DNA from: Campylobacteraceae bacterium
GTDB lineage: Bacteria; Campylobacterota; Campylobacteria; Campylobacterales; Sulfurovaceae
Length of the DNA stretch: 21,756 nucleotides
Direction: 5' to 3'
NCBI GenBank assembly: GCA_027081065.1
Contig: JALWLW010000031.1
Span: forward strand, 1 to 21,756
Of the stretch, positions 7,110 to 15,238 are shown piece by piece (position 1 is the stretch's first letter; every line of letters starts with the position of its first letter). The notes beneath the pieces are model-generated. The model was not told the origin of the DNA, searched no databases, and worked only from the letters and a program-made list of their open reading frames with translations. A program made the position numbers and the translations under genes.

Positions 7110-7725
7110 GAATGTTTCGTAAATGTTTTTCTCCTATGGCTGTTTTGATTTTTTTGATGTAGCCTCTAAAGGTCGAGTCTGTTATGTATTCACCCTCATA
7201 GACATCATCTAAAATTTGCTCTTTAGAGATGACTTGGTTTTTATGGTTTAAAAAGTATTCTAAAATTTGTGCATCTTTTTGGTTTAGTAGTATTTTCTTC
7301 TCATGGTTAATGACCTCATAACTCTCAGCTAAGTAGATAATATTTTCAGAGATGCTGTAAGACTTTTTTGTTTTTAGAAAGCGAAACATTCTAGCGAGTA
7401 GTTCGTCCATGTCAAAAGGTTTTTTGAGGTAATCAGAAGCCCCAACATCGAACCCCTCTATGACATCTTGTGTTTTGTTTTTTGAGGTTAAAAAGATAGT
7501 GGGTGTCTCATCTCCTGCTTCACGAAGAGCTTCAAGGAGTTTAAATCCATTCATCCCTATGACATTGACATCAAACAAGTAGAGGTCAAACTTTTCTTCG
7601 TAAGTGAGGTCAATGACATCATCGGACTTGTCAGTAGAGGTAATGTGAAAACCTTCATCGGCTAACTCCTCTTCAATTGTATCACGTAAATTTAAATCAT
7701 CTTCTAAGAGTAGTATTTTATGCAT
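7078..7725 (-). CDS. OmpR/PhoB-type response regulator
   Basis: This 215-residue protein has a receiver domain (residues 1-118) and a winged-helix DNA-binding domain (about 125-215). The receiver shows acidic residues E8, D9 and D10, phospho-acceptor D52 in LFDVNVIG, T80 and K102 in KKPF. The C-terminal domain has the Trans_reg_C pattern ending in LRNIRGQGYIFETL. It pairs with the overlapping histidine kinase downstream. No ribosome site precedes the ATG; instead TGTTATAAT lies so close that the transcript may begin at the start codon itself. It is separated from aclA upstream by 102 bases that contain a hairpin and this promoter, so it is probably expressed independently of the acl genes. 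The regulated genes cannot be told from the sequence. Confidence 0.93.
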   Translation of the reverse strand: MHKILLLEDDLNLRDTIEEELADEGFHITSTDKSDDVIDLTYEEKFDLYLFDVNVIGMNGFKLLEALREAGDETPTIFLTSKNKTQDVIEGFDVGASDYLKKPFDMDELLARMFRFLKTKKSYSISENIIYLAESYEVINHEKKILLNQKDAQILEYFLNHKNQVISKEQILDDVYEGEYITDSTFRGYIKKIKTAIGEKHLRNIRGQGYIFETL

Positions 7726-7731
7726 AACAAT

Positions 7732-7740
7732 ATTATAACA
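7732..7740 (-). promoter_or_regulatory. Extended -10 promoter of the response regulator, possibly leaderless
   Basis: On the minus strand TGTTATAAT is a perfect extended -10 box ending 6 bases before the ATG at 7725, which would place the transcription start on or next to the A of the start codon. The 17 bases upstream are T/A-rich with no clear -35. The identical TGTTATAAT precedes the HemF-like gene. Confidence 0.6.
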
Positions 7741-7774
7741 AAATTTAAAGGATGCTAAAAGGAAAGGGGAGATA

Positions 7775-7797
7775 TTCTAAGCCTGTAAGGCTTAGAA
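7775..7797 (-). terminator. Hairpin behind aclA
   Basis: TTCTAAGCC and GGCTTAGAA form a perfect 9-base stem with a 5-base loop, starting 31 bases beyond the aclA stop. It most likely ends or stabilises the aclBA transcript. The sequence after the stem on the minus strand (ATCTCCCCTTTCCTTTT) is pyrimidine-rich but not a pure T run, so termination may be incomplete. Confidence 0.6.
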
Positions 7798-7827
7798 AAA
7801 TGAGGTAATAGAGTAGGTGAAAAGAGA

Positions 7828-9630
7828 TTAAATCTCTTCAGCAACCTGTACATCATATAAAATATCATCCATAGGGTGACGATACATAGGCATAGCCAAT
7901 CTCTTCTCATCAAGTACGTGACCGATGAATCCGATTGAACGACCAACGATGAAGAATGCGTTAAGCGTTCCACTTGCGATAAACTCATTAATTTCTTCTT
8001 CAGAGTAACCTAATGCTCTCCACATATCTACCATAAGAATACCAATAGTACCATCAACATTAAGAATTAGGTTCTCTTTTTTACTTGTAGTAAGTGCTTC
8101 AACAGTTCTTGCATAGTCAAGAAGTGGTGTTGCAGGGAAATGCTCTGCTGCAAAGTTCATAAGTCCTGTAACTCTAAGGTCAGGGTTTTTAAGTGACTTA
8201 ATTCTATGACCGATTCCAGGGATTGGAATACCTTGCTTCTTCATGTATCCTAAGAACTCTTTTGGAGAAAGGTTGTTGTCATCAGCATATTTGAAATGCT
8301 CAGCAGCACCATCAATCGCTCCACCAAATCTTGGTCCAATAGTAAGAAGACCAGTTACAAGTGATTCAACAACAGATTTACCAGCTCTTGCTGTTACTTT
8401 TGCATTGTGCGCACCAGATACTGCTGGTCCATGGTCTGCTACTGTTTTAATTACCGTCTCAATAAACTCTGTAGCCCATTTTGGATACTGTTTTTTGAAC
8501 CATAGCAGTGAAATAACATCACCAATACCTTTTCCTGTATCAGGTGTTGCAACACTTGAAATTGGGAATCCTGCGTAAGTTGCCTCTTCTCCTCTATCGT
8601 CAGAGATAGTACAGATAAACTGTTTGCTTCTTCTTGATGCTGGAACGGTGTTCATTTCAGGCTCTGGAATCTCTGGAAGATTTAGCTCTGTAAATACTTT
8701 ATTAATCATCGCAGGAAGGTCATTGAATGAATCTGGTACGTGAATACCTGCCTCTTTCATTGCATTGTTTTTATACTCAGCTGTCTCAGAATCTGCATTC
8801 GCTGAAGCACCTGCGTGACCAAACTGAACACCAGAGTCGTAATGTTTAGCAATAGTACCAATACACCAAGCAATAATTGGTTTAGTAATTGTTCCATTTT
8901 TAACAGCTTCAATTACTTTATACTCTTCTGTACCACCAACTTCACCAAGTAAAATCATGTATTTTACATCTGGGTTCTTTTCCATTCTAAGAAGGTTGTC
9001 GATAAATACTGAACCAACAAATCTATCTCCACCAATCGCTACACCCTCTGCAATACCATCAGCATTGATAGAGATAATGTTAGAAAGTTCGTTGAAAAGT
9101 CCACCTGAACGTGTTACAAGACCACAAGAACCTGCTCTGTGAAGTTTAGAGTTTACAATGTTTGTAATAGTACCACCAATGTTCGCTACTTTAAATGCAC
9201 CTGGAGTGATAGCACCAACAGTTGCTGGTCCAATTACTGTTACATTTTTCTCTCTAGCTGTTTGGTTCATTTTACGAGCAAGTCTTTCAGGAATACCTTC
9301 AGCAGTAATCATCATGGATGAAAATCCACCAATTTCAAGTGCTTCCATGGTTACATCGTACGCTGAACGGAATGATGCAAAGTTTAAAAGTACGTCAGCT
9401 TGAGGTTGAGCTGCTTTTGCTTCGGCTGTTGTTTTAAAAAGTGGAATCATCACTTCATCAGGTCCAAAGAAAAACTTTTCAAACTTATTACCAGAAGTAG
9501 GAGCTACAATAGCAGCTACTGATGGAGTTTCTCTTTTGATAGTATAGTCATAATCTAACATTCTTTGGATAGCAGTTTTGTTATTGTTCCAAAAAATTGC
9601 TTGTGTGTCTTTAGTATATAATCTTTCCAT
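7828..9630 (-). CDS. aclA: ATP-citrate lyase, large subunit (citryl-CoA lyase)
   Basis: The 600-residue protein matches the large subunit of two-subunit bacterial ATP-citrate lyase (about 600-610 residues), the enzyme that splits citrate into acetyl-CoA and oxaloacetate in the reductive TCA cycle. The N-terminal half is succinyl-CoA-synthetase-alpha-like: a CoA-binding Rossmann region (VIGPATVGAITPGAFKVANIGG) and the phospho-histidine loop VQFGHAGA with H272, which corresponds by position to the catalytic His known in Chlorobium AclA. The C-terminal part (about 345-600) is a citrate-synthase-like lyase domain with GPRFGGAIDGAAEH, GIGHRIKSLKNPD and NVDGTIG. The ATG is preceded by a strong AAGGAGAAG that overlaps the aclB stop codon (gap of 9 bases), showing coupled translation. 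It acts in the cytoplasm as a complex with AclB. No damage is seen. Confidence 0.96.
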   Translation of the reverse strand: MERLYTKDTQAIFWNNNKTAIQRMLDYDYTIKRETPSVAAIVAPTSGNKFEKFFFGPDEVMIPLFKTTAEAKAAQPQADVLLNFASFRSAYDVTMEALEIGGFSSMMITAEGIPERLARKMNQTAREKNVTVIGPATVGAITPGAFKVANIGGTITNIVNSKLHRAGSCGLVTRSGGLFNELSNIISINADGIAEGVAIGGDRFVGSVFIDNLLRMEKNPDVKYMILLGEVGGTEEYKVIEAVKNGTITKPIIAWCIGTIAKHYDSGVQFGHAGASANADSETAEYKNNAMKEAGIHVPDSFNDLPAMINKVFTELNLPEIPEPEMNTVPASRRSKQFICTISDDRGEEATYAGFPISSVATPDTGKGIGDVISLLWFKKQYPKWATEFIETVIKTVADHGPAVSGAHNAKVTARAGKSVVESLVTGLLTIGPRFGGAIDGAAEHFKYADDNNLSPKEFLGYMKKQGIPIPGIGHRIKSLKNPDLRVTGLMNFAAEHFPATPLLDYARTVEALTTSKKENLILNVDGTIGILMVDMWRALGYSEEEINEFIASGTLNAFFIVGRSIGFIGHVLDEKRLAMPMYRHPMDDILYDVQVAEEI

Positions 9631-9639
9631 ATCTTCTCC

Positions 9640-10977
9640 TTACTTCTCTAATGCCATACGCACGATGTCTGTAACATGTGTTTCTGGTCCATAAACTTCG
9701 ATGTAAAGACCCATTCTATCTGCTGCTTCTTTAATATCTTTAAGACCTTTTTCATAGTTTGGTCCACCACGTCTAACGTAGATTTTAACGCCTACTTCTT
9801 TTAACTTATCTTGGTAGTTCTCAAAGGCTTGAATAATTCCTGTAAACGTTTTAGCAACATCTGTAAAGTTAGCAATCGCTCCACCAATAATAAGAACTTT
9901 TCCTCTACCTTGTGGATCTTTTTCTCTTGTCATAAGGTCAAAAAGTGTTTCAGCGTAGAATTTAGTCTCACCAGTAGTTGGTCCACCAGAGTACTCTCCG
10001 TAGTTAGCAAGATCATCAATTCCAGCCATATCTGCAATAGTATCAGCGTAAACAACTGAAGCACCACCACCTGCAACCATTGTCCAGATTCTAGCTTCTG
10101 GTTTAAGAATTGTAAGTTTTAAAGATGCACCTGTTTTAGAATCAGCTAGTTCTACAGCCTCTTCTTCTGGAGACTTATCTTCCATTCCAAATGCTGTTGG
10201 GTAAGAGACATCTCCCCACTCATTAACCATCATAAATCCAGCTGTATCATCAAGTTTAGCAACCATATCAAGAAGCTCAACTTTGTTACCTTGAAGTACA
10301 AAGGGGTTGATTTCAAGGTATGCGAAGTTTAATTCACGGTATGCTTTAAAGAAACCAATACAAAACTCTGCAAAGTTTGCTTTGTCAGCTTCTGGAACAT
10401 CAGCAGGAACATTCGCTCTAATTGCTTCAGCAATTTCATCTTCAGTTGCAGTAATAGGGAATGCTACTTCAGTAACTTTTTCATCCCAACCCTCTTCAAC
10501 TTCCATTCCACCTTCAGCAGACATATAGATAACATCATCATCACCTACACAAGTAGCAGACACATAGTACTCTTCTTCTTGTGTATGAGGCATAAATGGC
10601 TCAACAAGGAAATGAGTTAACATATCAACCGATGGTTCACCAGCTGGTGTATCTCCATCAAATTCAAAGAAAACTTCTTGTTTGCTCGATGATTTTTCAT
10701 CAATCCATGATGCAGCTTTTTCAAGTGTTACATCACCTGGTTTAGCATCTTTAAAAAGAACCAATCCATTTTTACCTCTTTTACCAAAAAGCATATCTGG
10801 TTTTGCAACCAATTTTTTTTCGTTTAACCATGCATTTTCTTTAGCAGCATCTTTTAGTTCAGTTCCATTTTGAACCAATACTGTTTCATAGGCATAAGTA
10901 AAATTTGGAAAGTACTTATCCCAATGCTTAGCTAAAATTGACTTTGCGTCATATTCTCTAATCGCTTTTTGAGCCAT
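9640..10977 (-). CDS. aclB: ATP-citrate lyase, small subunit (ATP-grasp)
   Basis: The 445-residue protein is the ATP-grasp subunit of ATP-citrate lyase, related to succinyl-CoA synthetase beta. The N-terminus (QKAIREYDAKSIL) and an ATP-grasp region to about residue 240 (LNFAYLEINPFVL with the acidic E/N metal site) are followed by a CoA-ligase-like domain with MVAGGGASVVYADTI, GEYSGGPTTGETKFYAET and KVLIIGGAIANFTDV. I place the start at ATG 10977, 14 codons inside the longest frame, because CAAGGAGAACTCG gives an ideal ribosome site there and the extra codons look like leader sequence. aclB precedes aclA as in other Campylobacterota. The upstream 93 bases should hold the promoter but I see no strong -10 box. 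With AclA it is a diagnostic enzyme for the reductive TCA cycle. Confidence 0.95.
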   Translation of the reverse strand: MAQKAIREYDAKSILAKHWDKYFPNFTYAYETVLVQNGTELKDAAKENAWLNEKKLVAKPDMLFGKRGKNGLVLFKDAKPGDVTLEKAASWIDEKSSSKQEVFFEFDGDTPAGEPSVDMLTHFLVEPFMPHTQEEEYYVSATCVGDDDVIYMSAEGGMEVEEGWDEKVTEVAFPITATEDEIAEAIRANVPADVPEADKANFAEFCIGFFKAYRELNFAYLEINPFVLQGNKVELLDMVAKLDDTAGFMMVNEWGDVSYPTAFGMEDKSPEEEAVELADSKTGASLKLTILKPEARIWTMVAGGGASVVYADTIADMAGIDDLANYGEYSGGPTTGETKFYAETLFDLMTREKDPQGRGKVLIIGGAIANFTDVAKTFTGIIQAFENYQDKLKEVGVKIYVRRGGPNYEKGLKDIKEAADRMGLYIEVYGPETHVTDIVRMALEK

Positions 10978-11070
10978 CGAGTTCTCCTTGTTAGAATTGT
11001 GTTGACGATAGTTTAGCATTAGGAGTATTTAATCTCTATTTCTAACTCTTATCCTACTAATAAGTTTGCT

Positions 11071-12180
11071 TTATTTGTGTATTTTAGGAACATCAAGTTT
11101 AGAACAAGCATTAATCCCATGATACTTTAACTGAAATTGAACTTTGGGTTGTTTCGCTGTATAACATTGTTGACCAATCTGCTTAAGCTCCATAGTCTGC
11201 CAATAAGGTTCATAAAAAGGGTAAGCAAAATGTTTTGTTTTATCAGAATAGAGCAAGAAAAGAGGTTGGTGCAAAAAGATAATTAAGGCAGAAAGTATTA
11301 GTGTTCCTATGACAATTTTAAATCCTAAACGATAATTTTTTTGAAATTTTGGTAAACGTACATTGAGTGTACGTTGATAAATCATTACCATCAAAACAAC
11401 AGCTACAATAACGTAGGGTGCAAAGTCAGTCATAATGACTTGTTGACGTAAGGAAAGAAGAATCGAAAGCATAAAAGCTGTAAAGGAGATGTACCATAAG
11501 ATATCTTTTTTTTCACGTAGCCATATTCTATAAAGTGCATAAAAAAAATAGATAAATACTAAAGGAGAAAAAAGAGCAGCATAGAGTGCAAAAAGTTCTA
11601 AAAATTCACCAGAAGGATGTCCTTCAACTTTTAAATTATTAAAATATAAAAAAGAGATGGCAATTAAAGAGATAGCTATAGCAAACAATATTTTATTTTG
11701 TTTAAATGCTGAAAAAATAGCAATGGCAATAAAAAAGATAATGGAGGCATCATGCAGACACAAAAGCAGTATGGCAACACCAGCTTGTAGCCATACTAAC
11801 TTTTTTGCATAATAAATAAGGAACGCCATGACGAGCGTTATAACTAACACAGCGATATTAATAAGTATCGCTGAGGTAATTATACCTGGTAAAAGTGCAA
11901 AAATTGTGGTTGCCAAATAAGAGTCTTCATCTTTCTTAAAATATTGTTTTGACATGTAGAAAAATAGAGGGATATTAAGTAGTCCAAAAAAGACAAAAGG
12001 TAAACGAAAATCTAATCCATTATTAAACCAACCCTTTGCAAAATGAGTAAGATATTTTAAAATACCTTCATTGGTATAAAAAATTATTGCTTCATGTGTA
12101 CCAATGGGTAGAGTAATAGCTAAATAGATTAAAGCTATGGCATAAATAAAATAAAAAATAAAAAATTGTATTTTGTTCAT
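11071..12180 (-). CDS. Polytopic membrane protein, GT-C glycosyltransferase-like
   Basis: The 369-residue protein has roughly nine to eleven hydrophobic helices and a short soluble C-terminal tail (about 310-369) with two Cys. The first loop after helix 1 carries PIGTHEA, and the segment FRLPFVFFGLLNIPLFFYMSKQ followed by a charged turn (KKDEDSY) and another helix is reminiscent of ArnT/PMT-type GT-C glycosyltransferases, which move sugars from lipid carriers in the outer leaflet of the inner membrane. The match is by pattern only and the classic acidic motif is not clear, so the function is uncertain. It starts 10 bases after the trpG/pabA-like stop with only a weak ribosome site, so it is probably co-transcribed, although no functional link is obvious. 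Confidence 0.65.
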   Translation of the reverse strand: MNKIQFFIFYFIYAIALIYLAITLPIGTHEAIIFYTNEGILKYLTHFAKGWFNNGLDFRLPFVFFGLLNIPLFFYMSKQYFKKDEDSYLATTIFALLPGIITSAILINIAVLVITLVMAFLIYYAKKLVWLQAGVAILLLCLHDASIIFFIAIAIFSAFKQNKILFAIAISLIAISFLYFNNLKVEGHPSGEFLELFALYAALFSPLVFIYFFYALYRIWLREKKDILWYISFTAFMLSILLSLRQQVIMTDFAPYVIVAVVLMVMIYQRTLNVRLPKFQKNYRLGFKIVIGTLILSALIIFLHQPLFLLYSDKTKHFAYPFYEPYWQTMELKQIGQQCYTAKQPKVQFQLKYHGINACSKLDVPKIHK

Positions 12181-12190
12181 GATAATTTAC

Positions 12191-12760
12191 TTAAAGTTTT
12201 AAAAAGTTATCTAACATCTCATATCCATGTTCGCTCATAATTGACTCTGGATGAAATTGGACTCCATAGACAGCTTTATTTTTTATTTCAAGTGACATAA
12301 TCTCATGGTCATCTTTTGAGTAAGATGTGGGAACAATATCTTCTGGTAAATTTTCTTGATTCACCGTTAGTGAATGATAACGCGTAGCTCTAAACTCTTT
12401 TGGTAAGCCTTTATAGATGACAGTATTTTCTTTTATCTCAATTTGTGATGTTTTACCATGCATCATATTTTTAGCACGAATTACCTCTCCCCCAAAAGCT
12501 TGAGCGATGCTTTGATGACCTAAACAGATTCCAAAGATAGGAGTAGTATCTGCAAATGCTTTAATGACCTCTAATGTTACTCCAGCTTCATTAGGGGTAG
12601 CAGGGCCTGGAGAGATAATAATTTTTTCAGGATTTAAGGCTTTTATCTCTTCAACAGTTAACTCATCATTACGAATTACTTTTAAGTTTGCCCCTAATTC
12701 TAAACAGTATTGAACTACATTATAAGTAAAACTATCATAGTTGTCTATCATCAAAATCAT
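12191..12760 (-). CDS. trpG: Glutamine amidotransferase, anthranilate/aminodeoxychorismate synthase component II
   Basis: The 189-residue class I glutamine amidotransferase has all expected motifs: MIDNYDSFTYNVVQY at the N-terminus, the oxyanion region SPGPATPNEAG, nucleophile C79 in GICLGHQS, and H170/E172 in VQFHPES. It supplies ammonia from glutamine to a chorismate-using partner, for tryptophan (TrpE) or folate (PabB) synthesis. The family often serves both, and no trpE or pabB lies in the window, so trpG versus pabA cannot be settled; the isolated location hints at the folate role. The length is normal. AGGAAAA precedes the ATG and a TATACT box lies 16 bases upstream of it. The membrane protein follows after 10 bases. 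Confidence 0.93.
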   Translation of the reverse strand: MILMIDNYDSFTYNVVQYCLELGANLKVIRNDELTVEEIKALNPEKIIISPGPATPNEAGVTLEVIKAFADTTPIFGICLGHQSIAQAFGGEVIRAKNMMHGKTSQIEIKENTVIYKGLPKEFRATRYHSLTVNQENLPEDIVPTSYSKDDHEIMSLEIKNKAVYGVQFHPESIMSEHGYEMLDNFLKL

Positions 12761-12776
12761 ATTTTATTTTCCTAGC

Positions 12777-12782
12777 AGTATA
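12777..12782 (-). promoter_or_regulatory. Probable -10 box of the trpG/pabA-like gene
   Basis: TATACT on the minus strand lies 16 bases upstream of the ATG at 12760 and just ahead of the ribosome site AGGAAAA. No TG extension or clear -35 is present. The 164-base gap (12761-12924) separates two divergent genes and is otherwise plain AT-rich DNA. Confidence 0.4.
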
Positions 12783-12892
12783 ATTAAAAGAAGTATATCT
12801 AATGAGTACTTTTAGATGACTACTTTTATGTAAATTCTTAGTTTTGCTTAATTTATTAGAGAACTTTAAGAGAGAATAATAAAAAATATTTA

Positions 12893-12901
12893 TATTATAA
12901 A
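12893..12901 (+). promoter_or_regulatory. Probable -10 box of the thioredoxin-fold lipoprotein gene
   Basis: TATTATAAA contains two overlapping -10-like hexamers (TATTAT and TATAAA) 24-27 bases ahead of the ATG at 12925. A ribosome site AAGGG follows at about the right distance. No -35 is visible. Confidence 0.35.
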
Positions 12902-12924
12902 ATACAATTAAAAAAAGGGTTGAT

Positions 12925-13359
12925 ATGAGACAACTATTTTTGAGTTTTTTACTATTGAGCTTTATGGCTTGTGAAAGTAAAGTAGAGACAAAAAAGACAA
13001 CTTATGAAAAACATAAAGGCTATGGGATACCATGGGAAAAAGATTTAGCGAGTGCCTTTAAAAGAGCTAAAAAAGAACAAAAGATTGTAATGGTTATGGC
13101 TGTAAGTGATGGGTGTCGCTGGTGTGAAAAGATGAAAAAAAATACTTTGTCAAATCAAAAAGTAGCTAAAAAATTAAAAAATTATATTTTGGTTATGGCA
13201 GATAGAGAGACTGAGAGTGAAAAGAGTCAATTACCTCCTTTTAAACATGTCCCTGTTATCTTTTTTATGACACATGAAAAAGAGACTTTAGACAATTTAC
13301 GAGGTTATTTTGCACCTGAGGATTTTTTAGAATATTTAAGAGATTTAGAAGAAGAGTAG
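12925..13359 (+). CDS. Thioredoxin-fold lipoprotein with CRWC active site
   Basis: The 144-residue protein has a lipoprotein signal (MRQLFLSFLLLSFMAC; C16 is the acylated Cys), so it should be anchored in the envelope facing the periplasm. The domain fits the thioredoxin-like group related to DsbD C-terminal and Thioredoxin_7/DUF255 domains: DLASAFKRAKKEQKIVMV as helix and strand, the redox motif C64-R-W-C67 in SDGCRWCEKM, and a probable cis-proline P110 in KHVPVIFF. It probably reduces or isomerises disulfides in exported proteins; the substrate is unknown. AAGGG precedes the ATG. Its last 15 bases overlap tail to tail with the convergent GGDEF-EAL gene. Confidence 0.85.
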   Translation: MRQLFLSFLLLSFMACESKVETKKTTYEKHKGYGIPWEKDLASAFKRAKKEQKIVMVMAVSDGCRWCEKMKKNTLSNQKVAKKLKNYILVMADRETESEKSQLPPFKHVPVIFFMTHEKETLDNLRGYFAPEDFLEYLRDLEEE

Positions 13360-15054
13360 TTCAACTTCTTCACTTGGCATAGGTCTTGCAATACCAAAGC
13401 CTTGTGCTCTGTCACAGCCAAATTCTAATAGTACAGGTAAATGGGCTTTACTCTCTACTCCTTCGGCAATGACCACATAATCAAAAGCTTTTGCTAACTG
13501 TATGGCAGCATTGACAATGGCACGATCTTCTTTGTTTTTGAGCATATTTATAACAAAACTCTTATCTATTTTAATAGAGTCTATTTTAAATTGTTTGATA
13601 GAAGAGAGTGTTGCTAATCCTGTACCAAAATTATCAAGTGCTATTTTAAATCCAAGCTTTTTTACTTCATTTAATGCACTTGCATCTAATCCCATGTCTT
13701 TTAAAGCAATGTTTTCAACAACTTCAAAAATGATTTGACTGGCTTTTACTGAAGGATATTTTTTTAAGAAACTTTTTAACATAGAGATGAAATCTATGGA
13801 TAAGAGTTCATTAAATGAGATATTAACACTCAATAGAATATCATGACCTTTTTTTAACCAATCTTCATATTGAATAAAAACAGACTCTATAACCCATTTT
13901 CCAAGATAGGTAATCATCTCTTCATTGTCTAAAATATAAGGTAAAAAGTTGTTAGGTGTTAAAATACCATCTATAGGATGTTGCCAACGTATTAAGGATT
14001 CAAAAGAGATAACTTTTTGTTTTTTTATATCTATGATGGGTTGAAAATAGAGTAAAAATTCTCCTCTGTCAATGCCTTTTTTTATCTCAATACTTTTTTG
14101 AAGTTTTAGTTTAAATTTTGACTCCTCTACAGCATCAAAAAAAGCGTAAAACTTTTTTTGACTTTTAGCCGAATACATTGCCTTATCAGCTTGACGCATG
14201 AGCATTTCAAAGTCACTCTCTAAGGCATTATGAAGATGAAAAGCAATACCTATGCTACAACCAATGTCAATGTTGTGTTTAATCCCGTCATCATCAACAT
14301 AGAGTAAAGGTTTTTTGAGTCCTTCCTCTATGCGTTCTATAAATTTTAAAATCTCTTTATCTTCTTTGACATAACCAATGGCAATACCAAATTCATCACC
14401 TCCAAATCTAGCAACAAGGTCTTCTTTTCTTGTGGCTTGTAGAAAAGTTTTAGCAACATGTTTTAAAACCATATCTCCAGCTTCATGACCATAGGTATCA
14501 TTGATCGGTTTAAACTTGTTTAAATCTACAGCTAAAATAGCAATCATACATTTTTCTCGATCACTACGATAACGAAGTTTATTGAGTAAAGAGAAGAATT
14601 GTCCACGATTTAACAAACCTGTTAAGGCATCATGTTGAGCAATGAATTCCAACTTTTTTTGTTCTTCTTTTTCCTCTTTTTCTCGTTTAAGACTTATGAC
14701 AATATCCTCCAAAGCTTCAAACATCTGTTTAGTATCTAGAGGCTTAAGAATGTATTTATCTACACCTACATTAATGGCTTTATTAAGATATTCAATTTGG
14801 TTATAGCCTGTAAATAGAGCAATTTTTTGAGTTGGATCAATTTTTTTAATTTTTTTTGTCATCTCTATACCATTCATTTTTGGCATAGAAATATCCGATA
14901 AAATAATGTCAGGATTTTTTTCATGATAAAGTTTAATTCCCTCAACTCCATCATTTGCTAGAAAAATTTTACTGAATTTTTTTCCTAAGACACTGTTAAT
15001 AATATTTTGAGTTAGTTTATCATCCTCTATGTATAAAATTGAAAATTCATTCAT
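13345..15054 (-). CDS. REC-GGDEF-EAL response regulator for cyclic di-GMP
   Basis: The 569-residue protein joins three domains. The receiver (1-120) has D11/D12, phospho-acceptor D54 in LSDISMP, T82 and K104 in LKP. A charged, coiled-coil-like linker (about 120-136) leads to a GGDEF domain (140-305) with an intact GGDEF at 218-222 and an inhibitory I-site RKED at 209-212, spaced 5 residues before it as usual. The EAL domain (about 320-569) has ESL (352-354, Glu kept), N411, FEVVE (443-447), D474-N475 where most active enzymes have Asp-Asp, K495, AEGVE and Q551. Cyclic di-GMP synthesis therefore looks intact and feedback-inhibited, while phosphodiesterase activity may be weakened by N475. No kinase is encoded next to it, so it is an orphan regulator. 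An extended -10 box lies upstream at 15098-15106. Confidence 0.94.
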   Translation of the reverse strand: MNEFSILYIEDDKLTQNIINSVLGKKFSKIFLANDGVEGIKLYHEKNPDIILSDISMPKMNGIEMTKKIKKIDPTQKIALFTGYNQIEYLNKAINVGVDKYILKPLDTKQMFEALEDIVISLKREKEEKEEQKKLEFIAQHDALTGLLNRGQFFSLLNKLRYRSDREKCMIAILAVDLNKFKPINDTYGHEAGDMVLKHVAKTFLQATRKEDLVARFGGDEFGIAIGYVKEDKEILKFIERIEEGLKKPLLYVDDDGIKHNIDIGCSIGIAFHLHNALESDFEMLMRQADKAMYSAKSQKKFYAFFDAVEESKFKLKLQKSIEIKKGIDRGEFLLYFQPIIDIKKQKVISFESLIRWQHPIDGILTPNNFLPYILDNEEMITYLGKWVIESVFIQYEDWLKKGHDILLSVNISFNELLSIDFISMLKSFLKKYPSVKASQIIFEVVENIALKDMGLDASALNEVKKLGFKIALDNFGTGLATLSSIKQFKIDSIKIDKSFVINMLKNKEDRAIVNAAIQLAKAFDYVVIAEGVESKAHLPVLLEFGCDRAQGFGIARPMPSEEVELLFF

Positions 15055-15097
15055 TTATGAAATCTTTCTAAATAGTTGTTTTATATTAATAATATTG

Positions 15098-15106
15098 ATT
15101 ATAGCA
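15098..15106 (-). promoter_or_regulatory. Extended -10 promoter of the GGDEF-EAL gene
   Basis: TGCTATAAT on the minus strand is a perfect extended -10 box, giving an untranslated leader of roughly 35-40 bases before the ATG at 15054. It is identical to the box in front of the nuclease lipoprotein gene. Confidence 0.55.
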
Positions 15107-15117
15107 TAATTCATATA

Positions 15118-15157
15118 TAATATTAATTTATAATATTAAAATAATATTAAAATATTA
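15118..15157. repeat. Helically phased TAATATTA repeats between divergent genes
   Basis: The palindromic octamer TAATATTA occurs at 15118-15125, 15131-15138 and 15142-15149, and AATATTA recurs at 15151-15157; TAATATTG lies at 15090-15097. Spacings are 13, 11 and about 9 bases, close to one DNA turn. The block lies between the divergent GGDEF-EAL and HemF-like promoters in almost pure A/T DNA. It may be a regulator array or curved DNA. Confidence 0.5.
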
Positions 15158-15196
15158 AATTAATAAAATTTTTTTAGATAGTGACTAGTAGTAATT

Positions 15197-15205
15197 TGTT
15201 ATAAT
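15197..15205 (+). promoter_or_regulatory. Extended -10 promoter of the HemF-like gene
   Basis: TGTTATAAT is a perfect extended -10 box about 34 bases before the ATG at 15239. A ribosome site AAAGGGTG lies at 15227-15234. The box is identical to that of the response regulator gene. Confidence 0.6.
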
Positions 15206-15238
15206 TAATAATTAAAAAATAGAGAAAAAGGGTGAAGA

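Noticed and set aside
8243..8578. Plus-strand frame of 111 codons inside aclA, with several others opposite aclA and aclB
   Set aside because: They lie wholly antisense to strongly conserved acl coding sequence and result from its codon bias.
15118..15157. CRISPR-like or origin repeat array
   Set aside because: Units are only 8 bases with 1-5 base gaps and no spacers, and no cas, dnaA or partition genes are nearby.
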